Shown here piece by piece: positions 8,853-16,743 of a stretch of DNA of 64,000 nucleotides (the stretch's first letter is position 1; the number at the start of each line of letters is the position of its first letter). The translations under genes and the position numbers were made by a program. The stretch is taken from contig NZ_JBHZSP010000013.1 of the NCBI RefSeq assembly GCF_043643765.1, forward strand, positions 45,161-109,160, given 5' to 3'. The notes under the pieces were generated by a model. That model saw nothing but the letters and a program-made list of their open reading frames with translations, did no database searches and had not been told where the DNA came from. Source of the stretch: Marinomonas posidonica_A (GTDB lineage: Bacteria; Pseudomonadota; Gammaproteobacteria; Pseudomonadales; Marinomonadaceae).

Positions 8853-9890
8853 ATGAGTAACTCAATTTTTGCATTCGGTCTTGGTATCGGCACTCAAAAC
8901 AAAGAAGGCGACTGGCTTGAAGTCTTTTATTCAGCACCTTGCTTAGGCGCTGAAAAGACCACGCTTGACGCGTTAGTAGAAAGCACAAATTATGAAGGCG
9001 GTAACAGCACACTCGTTCTAGATGAAAGCGATCTAAACCGCCTTCACATGAACCTACTAAAAGCCGGTAACATTGAACAAGCTGAATTGGCTTCTCGCCT
9101 GAAAGCCTCTACTCAGCCTGTTATTCTATGTGTCTTGGCAACTGATGAAGCCCCAAGCAATCCAGCTGAAGTTTACTTGAAACTGCAACTTATCTCGCAT
9201 CGCCTAGTTAAACCACACAGCACTGTACTGGATGGTATGTTCGGTCTATTGATTAACACTGCTTGGACCAGCGAAGGCCCTATTGATGTTCGCGAACTTG
9301 CTGACCGCCAACTAAGCGCTCGTATGGAAGGTCGTACCATTGAAGTCTTTAGCGTAGATAAATTCCCTAAAATGCTTAACTTTGTTGTACCAGCTGGTAT
9401 TCGTGTTGGCGATGCAGCACGCATCCGTCTTGGCGCTCATTTAGGTGAAGGCACCACAGTAATGCACGAAGGTTTTGTTAACTTCAATGCCGGTACACTT
9501 GGCACTAGCATGGTTGAAGGTCGTATTTCAGCAGGCGTTGTTGTTGGTAATGGCTCTGACTTGGGCGGCGGCTGTTCAACTATGGGAACTCTATCTGGTG
9601 GCGGTAACATTGTCATTGGTGTTGGTGAGCAATGTTTGATTGGTGCGAACGCAGGTATTGGCATTGGTCTAGGCGATCGCTGTACAGTTGAATCTGGCTT
9701 GTACATCACTGCAGGCTCTAAAGTAACCGTACTGGATGAAGACAACCAAGTTGTCTCTACCGTTAAAGCCCGCGACTTGTCTGGTCAATCAGATCTATTG
9801 TTCCGTCGTAATTCTGAAACCGGCGCAATTGAATGCAAAACCAATAAGACGGCCATTGCTTTGAACGAAGCATTGCATGCACATAACTAG
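8853..9890 (+). CDS. dapD: Tetrahydrodipicolinate N-succinyltransferase
   Basis: DapD transfers succinyl from succinyl-CoA to tetrahydrodipicolinate, the committed step of the succinylase DAP pathway. The 345-residue product is the longer Pseudomonas-type DapD rather than the 274-residue E. coli form. It has an N-terminal accessory domain, then a left-handed beta-helix built of hexapeptide repeats (about 190-285, seen as runs like RIRLGAHLGEGT, GNIVIGVGEQCLIGANAGIGIG). A clear terminator follows the stop codon. Confidence 0.95.
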   Translation: MSNSIFAFGLGIGTQNKEGDWLEVFYSAPCLGAEKTTLDALVESTNYEGGNSTLVLDESDLNRLHMNLLKAGNIEQAELASRLKASTQPVILCVLATDEAPSNPAEVYLKLQLISHRLVKPHSTVLDGMFGLLINTAWTSEGPIDVRELADRQLSARMEGRTIEVFSVDKFPKMLNFVVPAGIRVGDAARIRLGAHLGEGTTVMHEGFVNFNAGTLGTSMVEGRISAGVVVGNGSDLGGGCSTMGTLSGGGNIVIGVGEQCLIGANAGIGIGLGDRCTVESGLYITAGSKVTVLDEDNQVVSTVKARDLSGQSDLLFRRNSETGAIECKTNKTAIALNEALHAHN

Positions 9891-9910
9891 TCTTTAATAA
9901 GTCAAATCGT

Positions 9911-9947
9911 GGCGCTTTAATGTAACGTTAAAGCGCCATCTTTTTAT
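9911..9947 (+). terminator. Terminator after dapD
   Basis: GGCGCTTTAA and TTAAAGCGCC form a perfect 10-bp stem around TGTAACG, followed by ATCTTTTTATC. It closes the map-to-dapD run before the YffB-like gene. Confidence 0.85.
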
Positions 9948-9970
9948 CTTTAACCTTATGGGAGTCCGTC

Positions 9971-10315
9971 ATGCTGACTATTTACGGTATTAAAAATTGC
10001 GACACGATGAAAAAAGCTTTTCGCTGGCTTGATGAGCACCAAGTGGAATATCAATTCCATGATTATAAAAAAGAAGGCGTGAATGCAGAACTAGCTGCCA
10101 CGTGGGTCGCGAGACTGGGTTGGGAAGCCGTCATTAATAAACGTGGCACAACTTGGCGTAAGCTGACTGATGACGTGAAAGAGAATATGAATGAAAGCAA
10201 TGCGGTTGCACTTATGCTTGAACAGCCTTCAGTGATTAAACGCCCACTTATTATCAAAAACAATGACGTGTATTTAGGATTTAATGCCGAACAATATACT
10301 CAAGCCTTACTTTAA
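9971..10315 (+). CDS. yffB: ArsC-related YffB/Spx-family protein
   Basis: This 114-residue thioredoxin-fold protein of the ArsC-related group begins LTIYGIKNCDTMKKAFRWLDE, with a single N-terminal Cys10 in place of a CxxC pair. The RGTTWRKL segment and RPLIIK near the C-terminus are typical of YffB. In E. coli yffB also sits directly upstream of dapE, and the same synteny is seen here. Function in the family is uncertain: arsenate reductase activity has not been established for YffB, although glutathione-dependent redox roles have been proposed. A GGGAG ribosome site precedes the ATG. Confidence 0.85.
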   Translation: MLTIYGIKNCDTMKKAFRWLDEHQVEYQFHDYKKEGVNAELAATWVARLGWEAVINKRGTTWRKLTDDVKENMNESNAVALMLEQPSVIKRPLIIKNNDVYLGFNAEQYTQALL

Positions 10316-10509
10316 CGTAAAACTGGGGTATAAATACGAGGTGTTTCCTTTCTTTGAGACATAGGCGTTACGGTTGGAGTGTATCCTGAAGTCGATACAT
10401 CTGAGCGAATCACAGGCACAAAAAAAGATTCCTGAATAACAGGTTGTGGTCCAAAAAAGCTGCAACCAGCGACAACAGAACTCAATAAAATGACAACACC
10501 TAGCTTCAT
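10312..10509 (-). CDS. Small putative lipoprotein
   Basis: This is a 65-residue protein starting MKLGVVILLSSVVAGCSFFGP: a short hydrophobic signal with the lipobox VAGC at residue 16, then a polar, Pro/Thr-rich mature chain of about 50 residues. The ATG at 10509 is chosen over the longer frame because AGGTGGG precedes it and the signal peptide starts there. Its last bases overlap the yffB stop on the other strand. It is divergent from dapE with 79 bp between. I recognise no family, and it may be a small outer-membrane lipoprotein. Confidence 0.65.
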   Translation of the reverse strand: MKLGVVILLSSVVAGCSFFGPQPVIQESFFVPVIRSDVSTSGYTPTVTPMSQRKETPRIYTPVLR

Positions 10510-10532
10510 AATCCCACCTTTATACAAATCTC

Positions 10533-10547
10533 CTGTTATAGTAACAG
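10533..10547. promoter_or_regulatory. Perfect palindrome between the small lipoprotein gene and dapE
   Basis: CTGTTA-TAG-TAACAG is a perfect 6-bp inverted repeat in the 79-bp gap between two divergent genes, 42 bp before the dapE ATG. The position suits an operator or the promoter core of either gene. No regulator is identified. Confidence 0.35.
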
Positions 10548-10588
10548 AATCTTTTATAAAGTAGCGAAAACCAACACAAAGGTAAAGA

Positions 10589-11734
10589 ATGTCTGACTTG
10601 TCTCCTACCCTAAATCTTGCCATAGATCTTATCTCACGTCCTTCCGTCACACCTGAAGATGCAGGCTGCCAAGAAGTGATGATCCAACGTCTCGAAAAGC
10701 TTGGTTTTAAGATCGAAAAAATGCCTTTTGGCGAAGTGAAAAATTTCTATGCAAAACGCGGAGACTCGGGACCAAACCTTTGTTTCGCTGGTCATACAGA
10801 CGTCGTACCAACTGGTCCTGAAAGCGAATGGAAAGTTCCACCTTTCCAACCAAAAATCATTGATGGCATGCTTTACGGACGTGGTGCCGCTGATATGAAA
10901 GGCAGCTTAGCCGCCATGGTCACAGCAGTGGAAAACTTTGTACAAGCTCACCCAAATCATCCGGGACAAATCTCCTTCCTCATTACCAGTGACGAAGAAG
11001 GTCCCTTTGTTGATGGCACCACACGAGTCGTCGATGCCTTGATGGAACGCAATGAAAAAGTCGATTGGTGTATTGTTGGCGAACCATCCAGCACGAAGCA
11101 ACTTGGCGACATCATCAAAAATGGCCGTCGCGGTTCGTTTAGCGGTGACCTCACTGTCTATGGTAAACAAGGTCATGTTGCCTACCCGCATCTGGCCGTC
11201 AACCCAATTCATCTAGCTGCACCTGCTCTAGCGGAAATGGCTAATACCCATTGGGATAATGGCAATGACTTCTTTCCACCGACCAGCTTTCAAGTCTCTA
11301 ATATCCAAGCCGGAACAGGTGCAACCAATGTTGTTCCAGGTACACTAAAGGCACAATTCAATTTCCGTTTTTCATCTGAACTGGATTTTGACACCTTAAA
11401 AGAACGCGTGTTAAGCATTCTTGAGCAACATCAATTGGAATACCACATTGACTGGACTTATAACGGCCTTCCTTTCTTAACTAAGCCAGGGGAACTGGTT
11501 GATGCCATGGTTAAGGCAATAGAAGCGAACGTTGGCATCACGCCAGAACTGTCCACTTCTGGAGGCACTTCAGATGGCCGCTTTATCGCTAAAATGGGCA
11601 CTCAAGTTGTCGAACTTGGACCAATAAACGCCACCATTCACCAGATCAACGAATGTGTAGACGCCAACAGTCTAGAACAGCTATCCAATGTTTATTCTGG
11701 TATTTTAGAAAACCTGTTTGTGAAGACAAAATAA
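10589..11734 (+). CDS. dapE: Succinyl-diaminopimelate desuccinylase
   Basis: This dinuclear zinc hydrolase releases LL-DAP from N-succinyl-LL-DAP. The 381-residue product contains the M20 peptidase metal motifs: CFAGHTDVVP, GRGAADMKGSLAAM, TSDEEGP and the C-terminal STSGGTSDGRF. Length is near the E. coli protein (375). AAAGGTAAAG precedes the ATG. With dapC and dapD it supplies most of the succinylase branch within 4 kb, separated from them by the dapD terminator and two small genes. Confidence 0.96.
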   Translation: MSDLSPTLNLAIDLISRPSVTPEDAGCQEVMIQRLEKLGFKIEKMPFGEVKNFYAKRGDSGPNLCFAGHTDVVPTGPESEWKVPPFQPKIIDGMLYGRGAADMKGSLAAMVTAVENFVQAHPNHPGQISFLITSDEEGPFVDGTTRVVDALMERNEKVDWCIVGEPSSTKQLGDIIKNGRRGSFSGDLTVYGKQGHVAYPHLAVNPIHLAAPALAEMANTHWDNGNDFFPPTSFQVSNIQAGTGATNVVPGTLKAQFNFRFSSELDFDTLKERVLSILEQHQLEYHIDWTYNGLPFLTKPGELVDAMVKAIEANVGITPELSTSGGTSDGRFIAKMGTQVVELGPINATIHQINECVDANSLEQLSNVYSGILENLFVKTK

Positions 11735-11744
11735 CGATTCAGCA

Positions 11745-12026
11745 ATGAGAGAAAAAATCCACCGATTAGCCATGAAGCTAGGCAACAGTCCAAAACTCGC
11801 CTTGATCAAAATGATTCAAGGCGGCTTGCTTTTTGTTTTTGGTGTTTTGGTGCTGATGGTATCTGACCGAGTATTAAGCGAATCACTCTCACAAGAAATC
11901 ATTGCCCTATTTGGTTTGATCTTAGCAAGCTGCGGTGTGATCTGGACAATGGCTGGTTATCTATCAATGAGCGTCTTAAGGATTTATCATATGCTACAAA
12001 AAAGGGATGAAGACGATGCAAACTGA
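11745..12026 (+). CDS. Small two-helix membrane protein, unknown
   Basis: This 93-residue protein has two predicted transmembrane segments (about 24-42 and 50-72), a basic N-terminus (MREKIHRLAMKLGN) and a charged C-terminus. It starts 10 bp after dapE and overlaps the next gene by 11 bp, so it is probably co-transcribed with both. I do not recognise the family. Inner-membrane location with both ends on one side is inferred from the hydrophobicity pattern. Confidence 0.7.
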   Translation: MREKIHRLAMKLGNSPKLALIKMIQGGLLFVFGVLVLMVSDRVLSESLSQEIIALFGLILASCGVIWTMAGYLSMSVLRIYHMLQKRDEDDAN

Positions 12027-12390
12027 CATCGAAATTTACCTACTATCCTGTCCAACTGATAAAATCATCAATTGGCTAGAAGGCGAGTTCAACGTCATTG
12101 AGAAAACGCAGCCTACAGCGGTCTGCACTAAACTCACCTTCGAATATCAACAGACAGACATCAAGGTCACCATCTTAGAACAAGCTGCAGGAAAGCGCTT
12201 TACGTCGGTATGGTTTGACTCTGACAAAACCCCTTGGGAAGACGATATGGCTTGCGCTAGACAAGCCTTCTCCACCCTAAATTGTGAAGTCCGCTGCAAT
12301 TATCAAGGATGGGAAGAAGCTGGCGAACAAGACCCTGACCAATGGTGGCGAATCAACCAACAGGGCGAAGGACCATTCATTTGGACGTAA
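12016..12390 (+). CDS. Hypothetical soluble protein between dapE and panD
   Basis: This is a 124-residue acidic protein (MQTDIEIYLLSCPTDKIINWL) with a tryptophan-rich tail that includes WEEAGEQDPDQWW and ends GPFIWT. It has no signal peptide or membrane helix. The ATG at 12016 is preferred to 12007 because AAGGG is then properly spaced; it overlaps the upstream membrane gene by 11 bp. I do not recognise a family. The strong translational coupling suggests a link with the small membrane protein rather than with dapE itself. Confidence 0.65.
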   Translation: MQTDIEIYLLSCPTDKIINWLEGEFNVIEKTQPTAVCTKLTFEYQQTDIKVTILEQAAGKRFTSVWFDSDKTPWEDDMACARQAFSTLNCEVRCNYQGWEEAGEQDPDQWWRINQQGEGPFIWT

Positions 12391-12448
12391 TATCGCTGAC
12401 ACCCACAAGGTAAAAGCGCACCAAGAAAATAAGAGTAGAGAGACTGTA

Positions 12449-12829
12449 ATGCAAGTAACACTTTTGAAAGGCAAACTTCATATGGCCAGCGTTACCCAAG
12501 CTGAGCTTTGGTACGACGGTTCATGCGCAATCGACAAAGACCTAGTTGAGTTAGCGGGTTTTCGTGAATTTGAAAAAATTGATATTTACAATGTCGATAA
12601 TGGCGAACGCTTTCATACTTACGTCATTTTAGCTGAAGCGGGTTCAGGCACCATTTCTATGAATGGCGCAGCGGCTCGTCGTGTACAAGTTGGTGATCGT
12701 GTCATCATCGCCGCTTACGGCCAGCTTGATGAAGCAGAAGCTGATCAATTTAAACCTAAGCTGGTTTATCTCAATAAAGATAACAGTGTTGAACGATCAA
12801 CTAACACCATTCCAATGCAAAAAGATTAA
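12449..12829 (+). CDS. panD: Aspartate 1-decarboxylase
   Basis: PanD makes beta-alanine for pantothenate. It is a pyruvoyl enzyme that self-cleaves between Gly24 and Ser25, and the site YDGSCAID is present at exactly that position. From the ATG at 12449 the product is 126 residues, the same as E. coli. SMNGAAAR and GDRVIIAAYG further in match the family. An upstream in-frame ATG at 12284 overlaps the previous gene and adds 55 unrelated residues, so it is rejected. AGAGAGA serves as ribosome site. Confidence 0.96.
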   Translation: MQVTLLKGKLHMASVTQAELWYDGSCAIDKDLVELAGFREFEKIDIYNVDNGERFHTYVILAEAGSGTISMNGAAARRVQVGDRVIIAAYGQLDEAEADQFKPKLVYLNKDNSVERSTNTIPMQKD

Positions 12830-12861
12830 ACCTGCATTGTTAATGCGCTGAATCTGTAAAT

Positions 12862-12892
12862 AAAAAAATCCCAGCCAAAGGCTGGGATTTTT
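12862..12892. terminator. Bidirectional terminator between panD and tpx
   Basis: ATCCCAGCC and GGCTGGGAT form a perfect 9-bp stem with an AAA loop, with an A run on the left and a T run on the right. It can therefore end both convergent transcripts. Confidence 0.9.
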
Positions 12893-12905
12893 ATGAACAT
12901 CAAAA

Positions 12906-13400
12906 TTACAAAGACGCTAATGCGGCTTCATAGTTAGGCTCATCTGCCGTTTCTGCAACTTGCTCTGAATAAAGCACCTTGCCAGACTCATCCAATACAA
13001 TAACAGAACGAGACAACAAACCAGTCAATGGACCATTAGCAAAAGCCAAGCCATAGTCCGTTCCAAAAGTAGAACGGAAGCTAGAGCCTGTATCCACATT
13101 ATCAATGCCTTCAGCACCGCAGAAACGAGCAGCGGCAAAAGGCAGATCCGCAGACACACAAATCACATTAACCCCTTTTAGGGCTGCCGCTGATTCGTTG
13201 AACTTGCGAACCGATGTCGCACAAGTCGGCGTGTCGATAGATGGAAAAATATTCAGTACTAATTTAGCCCCCTGGTAATCGGCTAGCGTTGTGACAGACA
13301 AGTCTGTTTTAACCAATTCAAAATCAGGAGCTTGAACCCCAACAGCAGGTAAAGTACCGACTGTATCAAAAGGGTTTCCTTTCAATGTTACCTGAGCCAT
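12906..13400 (-). CDS. tpx: Thiol peroxidase (Tpx)
   Basis: This atypical 2-Cys peroxiredoxin reduces lipid and organic peroxides using thioredoxin. The 164-residue protein has the peroxidatic Cys60 in PSIDTPTCATS and the resolving Cys94 in ARFCGAEG, both at the spacing of E. coli Tpx. GNPF and the VSADLPFA stretch are further family marks. AAGAGG precedes the ATG. It lies 29 bp downstream of the cold-shock-domain gene on the same strand and may share its transcript. Confidence 0.95.
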   Translation of the reverse strand: MAQVTLKGNPFDTVGTLPAVGVQAPDFELVKTDLSVTTLADYQGAKLVLNIFPSIDTPTCATSVRKFNESAAALKGVNVICVSADLPFAAARFCGAEGIDNVDTGSSFRSTFGTDYGLAFANGPLTGLLSRSVIVLDESGKVLYSEQVAETADEPNYEAALASL

Positions 13401-13429
13401 ATTTGCCTCTTAAAATTCAATCGCGATCA

Positions 13430-13888
13430 TTAGCCGCGAACAATGGATACGTTTTCAGCTTGCTTACCTTTCTCACCTTCTGTGACATAAAAGCGAACAA
13501 GTTGACCCTCAACTAGGAATCGACGACCACGGCCACGAATCGCACGGTAATGAACAAACACATCGTCACCGTTTTCCATGGTTAGAAAACCAAAGCCCTT
13601 TGAAGAGTTAAACCACTTCACAGTGCCCTGCTCACGATCATCATCGTCATCTTCATGACCAGCTGATCCAGACACTCGAATTTGACTTACCATAGTGCCA
13701 AGGTAAACCGATACTAAAACAAAACCAAAATACACTAGGTAGTTGGTGGCAATGTCTTCTTTTAAAACCCCTGCAATTAGTAATGGCACAATAAGTGCGA
13801 TCACTAAGCTAACAATAAAAGCGCGCAATGAAAAAAAACCGGCACTAGACGTACCTTGACTCGAAAAATTATCTTGATGATCATTCAT
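13430..13888 (-). CDS. Membrane-anchored cold-shock-domain protein
   Basis: This 152-residue protein joins two parts. Residues 1-70 hold two predicted transmembrane helices (about 19-41 and 50-70). A short Asp-rich linker (EDDDDD) leads to a complete cold-shock domain at about 86-152, starting GTVKWFNSSKGFGFL (RNP1) with VFVHY (RNP2) and ending in ENVSIVRG. Free cold-shock proteins of about 70 residues bind single-stranded RNA and DNA; here that module would sit at the cytoplasmic face of the inner membrane. RNA binding is inferred from the intact aromatic motifs. Proteins with this layout are annotated in Pseudomonas relatives, but I know of no assigned role. Confidence 0.85.
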   Translation of the reverse strand: MNDHQDNFSSQGTSSAGFFSLRAFIVSLVIALIVPLLIAGVLKEDIATNYLVYFGFVLVSVYLGTMVSQIRVSGSAGHEDDDDDREQGTVKWFNSSKGFGFLTMENGDDVFVHYRAIRGRGRRFLVEGQLVRFYVTEGEKGKQAENVSIVRG

Positions 13889-14173
13889 AACAATATATCT
13901 CTTATCTTATTAAATAGTATTGTGATGCGAAATTGGCCAAATAAAGCCAGTTTCGTGTTAGTAAAAGTGAATAAATAGATATTTTTACCAAACTCTTTCT
14001 AAATGCCATGTGAAGCCAATAAAGATGAGAGTAAAATACCTGCATCCTATCAATAGGCAATTTTCACGCCATTCTTACTTTATAAATGACCGCAACATAA
14101 GTCATGTAATTTTTAGAGAATGACTGTAAAAATATGAGCTTAGCTTAATAAGATTAACACACTGAAGGCCTCT

Positions 14174-14386
14174 ATGAATACCTCACAACTCAATCTACGT
14201 ATCGATGAATTAGAGATAAAAGTACAGTTTCAAGAAGACACGATTGACAGTTTAAATCACGCACTGATTCAACAACAAAAAGACATGCTGATATTGCAAG
14301 AACAGTTAGGCTTGTTTGCAAAACAATTGGAAAGCTATCGACAGCAGCAATCCATTAATGACAATGAAACACCACCACATTATTAA
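14174..14386 (+). CDS. slyX: SlyX family protein
   Basis: This 70-residue coiled-coil protein, NLRIDELEIKVQFQEDTIDSLN, has the heptad pattern and length of SlyX (about 72 in E. coli). The C-terminus PPHY matches the conserved PPHY-type end of the family. Its function is unknown; the gene was found with slyD but is not required for its activity. AAGGCC lies 6 bp before the ATG. It converges on rsmJ with 15 bp between. The 285-bp gap upstream shows no other gene. Confidence 0.9.
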   Translation: MNTSQLNLRIDELEIKVQFQEDTIDSLNHALIQQQKDMLILQEQLGLFAKQLESYRQQQSINDNETPPHY

Positions 14387-14401
14387 TGACTATTTTTCGT
14401 G

Positions 14402-15190
14402 TTAGGAAAGATCGAGTGATTTCAGAACATACACATCGAAGCGGCCAGATTTACCATCTAATTGATAAGTCGGTTCCTCACCATTAAGGTATGGTGCGCC
14501 TTTTGGTCGTTTTACAACTACTCGATATTCCGCTCGCTGTTTCGCCTCGGTTAATAAGCGATCGGCATCTTCGTCTTTACCAATCAAATCACGAAAAAAA
14601 GCCATCTCTTTCTTAGCCGCCGCAGAGGATTTTTCAGTATGTGGATACATGGGATCAAGATAAACCACATCGAATGTGGCCTCTTCATCCATCTCAGCGA
14701 TATCTCCCACTTGTAACGTCATCTTGGCGGCAATCTCAGCCACCTCTGCGTGTATCGATGCGCGATACAACCCATCTTCTAACATCTGACGCACAAAGCC
14801 GACACGTTCGCACAAGCTAACGTCACAGCCCAAACAGGCCAATACAAAGGCGTCGCGCCCCAAACCAGCCGTTGCGTCTAAAACGGATAACTGATTGCGC
14901 TTATTTAACCCTACCGCCTTAGCGATATCTTGACCTTTCCCGCCACCAAAACGTCGCCTGTGATCGGCCGCTCCAGAAGTAAAATCAACAAAAACCGGCT
15001 TAGGCGCGCCTTTGCCTGTTTTCGCAATCGCCACTCCCTGAGTATTTTTCAATAACAGATAATCATACTCAGTCGCGAATTTAAGCTCTTTTTTCAGAAA
15101 AACATACGGCAATTGCAGCTGTTGTGATAAGGCTTTTACCTCATTAGCGAATGAGAATTCATTTGTCGAAACGGCAATAGAACTTGGCAT
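14402..15190 (-). CDS. rsmJ: 16S rRNA (guanine-1516-N2)-methyltransferase
   Basis: This SAM-dependent methyltransferase acts on G1516 of 16S rRNA. The 262-residue product carries DHRRRFGGGKGQ, the SAM-binding motif VLDATAGLGRDAFVLA (about residues 103-118) and the catalytic-type motif YLDPMYPH (about 180), all characteristic of RsmJ (YhiQ). Length is near the E. coli protein (250). It lies downstream of uppP across a terminator. Confidence 0.93.
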   Translation of the reverse strand: MPSSIAVSTNEFSFANEVKALSQQLQLPYVFLKKELKFATEYDYLLLKNTQGVAIAKTGKGAPKPVFVDFTSGAADHRRRFGGGKGQDIAKAVGLNKRNQLSVLDATAGLGRDAFVLACLGCDVSLCERVGFVRQMLEDGLYRASIHAEVAEIAAKMTLQVGDIAEMDEEATFDVVYLDPMYPHTEKSSAAAKKEMAFFRDLIGKDEDADRLLTEAKQRAEYRVVVKRPKGAPYLNGEEPTYQLDGKSGRFDVYVLKSLDLS

Positions 15191-15209
15191 AACCCCACCC
15201 TAATGAAAC

Positions 15210-15231
15210 AAAAAAACCTAATACAATTAGG
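15210..15231 (-). terminator. Terminator overlapping the end of uppP
   Basis: On the minus strand CCTAAT-TGT-ATTAGG followed by seven T begins within the uppP stop region. It ends the adk-tsaB-uppP transcript ahead of rsmJ. Confidence 0.75.
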
Positions 15232-16027
15232 CGTAAACCATAAATAAGAGAATCACACCCAAAACGAGGCGATAAATAAAGAATGGGAAAAAACCTATAG
15301 TATTTAACCATTTTAAAAACAGGTAAATACATAAATAGGCACTGATGGCGGATAAAATCACACCCATGATAAGACTAGTCCAATCCACCACAATTGCCGA
15401 AGACACTAGCTCAATCAGTTTTAAACTGCCAGCTGCGGTAATCAGAGGAATAGAAAGTAAAAATGAAAAACGTGCGGAGGTTTCACGAGTAAAACCCAGA
15501 CTGCGGGCTGCCGTCATAGTAATACCGGATCGAGACGTTCCTGGAATCAAAGCCAAAGCCTGAGCCAAACCTATCGCCAGCACATTTTTGAAGGCAAAAT
15601 CTTGCTGTGTTTTATGTGAATGCCCAAATCGGTCAGCGAGCCAGAGCAAGACACCAAAACCAATGGTGGTATAGGCTATCACCTCAATAGAGCGCAAGTG
15701 TGTGCTGATAAAATCATCAAACAAGAGACCCGCAACACAAGCCGGAATGGTCGCCAAGACAATCCACCAAGCCAGCTTGCTATCATTGCAACCACCTTTG
15801 CCAGAAACCGAGCCCATCCAAGCACAAAGAATCTTCCGTAAATCGGCTCGAAAATACCAGACGATGGCTGCTAAAGTACCAACGTGCACCGCCACGTCAA
15901 AGGCCAATCCTTGATCAGGCCAATTCAGCAGTTGAGCGGGAAGAATAAGATGAGCCGAACTGGAAATGGGCAGAAATTCCGTCAGGCCTTGAATCAAGGC
16001 CAGAAATACAATGTGGTACCACAACAT
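15227..16027 (-). CDS. uppP: Undecaprenyl-diphosphatase (UppP/BacA)
   Basis: This membrane phosphatase recycles undecaprenyl diphosphate to the monophosphate carrier and confers bacitracin resistance when abundant. The 266-residue protein is strongly hydrophobic, with about eight helices. It holds both active-site motifs: QGLTEFLPISSSAHL (residues 13-27) and PGTSRSGITMTAARSLG (about 160-177). It begins 1 bp after the tsaB stop, so it is translationally coupled. It complements the uppS gene at the left edge of the window in the same lipid-carrier cycle. Confidence 0.96.
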   Translation of the reverse strand: MLWYHIVFLALIQGLTEFLPISSSAHLILPAQLLNWPDQGLAFDVAVHVGTLAAIVWYFRADLRKILCAWMGSVSGKGGCNDSKLAWWIVLATIPACVAGLLFDDFISTHLRSIEVIAYTTIGFGVLLWLADRFGHSHKTQQDFAFKNVLAIGLAQALALIPGTSRSGITMTAARSLGFTRETSARFSFLLSIPLITAAGSLKLIELVSSAIVVDWTSLIMGVILSAISAYLCIYLFLKWLNTIGFFPFFIYRLVLGVILLFMVYA

Positions 16028-16028
16028 G

Positions 16029-16736
16029 TTAACGCTTTCCTATACGAGGCGCCTGTTTTTCCCAGGTGATTTCATCCCTTAAATAAGTTGGAATCGCGTC
16101 ATACGCAGAAACCACTTCCCCTTTCGCCAATTTGATAGCCGCCAATTCAGCAATACAAGCCGCTCGTGGCGCTAAATCATCCAACACATGCGATGGCATG
16201 TCAGGCAATAAAGACGCTAGTCTCTCTTGATAGCACCAACCTGAACCGACCCCGTTAAAAGCATGCTCAAATTCCGGCAGTTGATCCGGTTTTGATACGC
16301 TTTCTGGAAACAAACACTCAACTTGATGACCTTGAGCATTTTTATCAACTCGATAACCCGCTATGTACACTTCTCCCATGCGAGCATCCAGTGCCGCCAA
16401 CCAATGTGCTTGGCTAGTTTTTTGAAAGCCTTCTAACGCCAAAGCCTCCAATGTCGACACAGGAACAACTGGTAAATCCGCACCAAAAGCAAGCCCTTGA
16501 ACAACACCCGCACTAATACGGAGCCCAGTAAACGAACCAGGACCACGTCCAAATGCAATAGCGTCTAAATCGGACAAGGTAAGTTCAGCTTGTTGAAGAA
16601 GTTGATCCACCATAGGTAAGATCAAATCATTATGCAGACGCGGTGCCATGCGAAAATCTTCTAACACAACACCATCAATATTCAACGCCACAGAACATGC
16701 TGGCGTTGACGTATCTAATGCTAAAATGGCGGTCAT
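16029..16736 (-). CDS. tsaB: tRNA threonylcarbamoyladenosine protein TsaB
   Basis: TsaB is the scaffold partner of TsaD in synthesis of t6A37 on ANN-decoding tRNAs. The 235-residue product shows ILALDTSTPACSVAL, the LHNDLILPMV segment and AFGRGPGSFTGLRI near residues 60-75, all family signatures. Length matches E. coli TsaB (231). It lies 7 bp downstream of adk and directly abuts uppP, so a three-gene operon is likely. Confidence 0.94.
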   Translation of the reverse strand: MTAILALDTSTPACSVALNIDGVVLEDFRMAPRLHNDLILPMVDQLLQQAELTLSDLDAIAFGRGPGSFTGLRISAGVVQGLAFGADLPVVPVSTLEALALEGFQKTSQAHWLAALDARMGEVYIAGYRVDKNAQGHQVECLFPESVSKPDQLPEFEHAFNGVGSGWCYQERLASLLPDMPSHVLDDLAPRAACIAELAAIKLAKGEVVSAYDAIPTYLRDEITWEKQAPRIGKR

Positions 16737-16743
16737 TGAAACA

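Noticed and set aside
9437..9745. 102-codon minus-strand open frame inside dapD.
   Set aside because: It mirrors the hexapeptide-repeat coding of dapD, giving a Pro/Ser-rich artefact.
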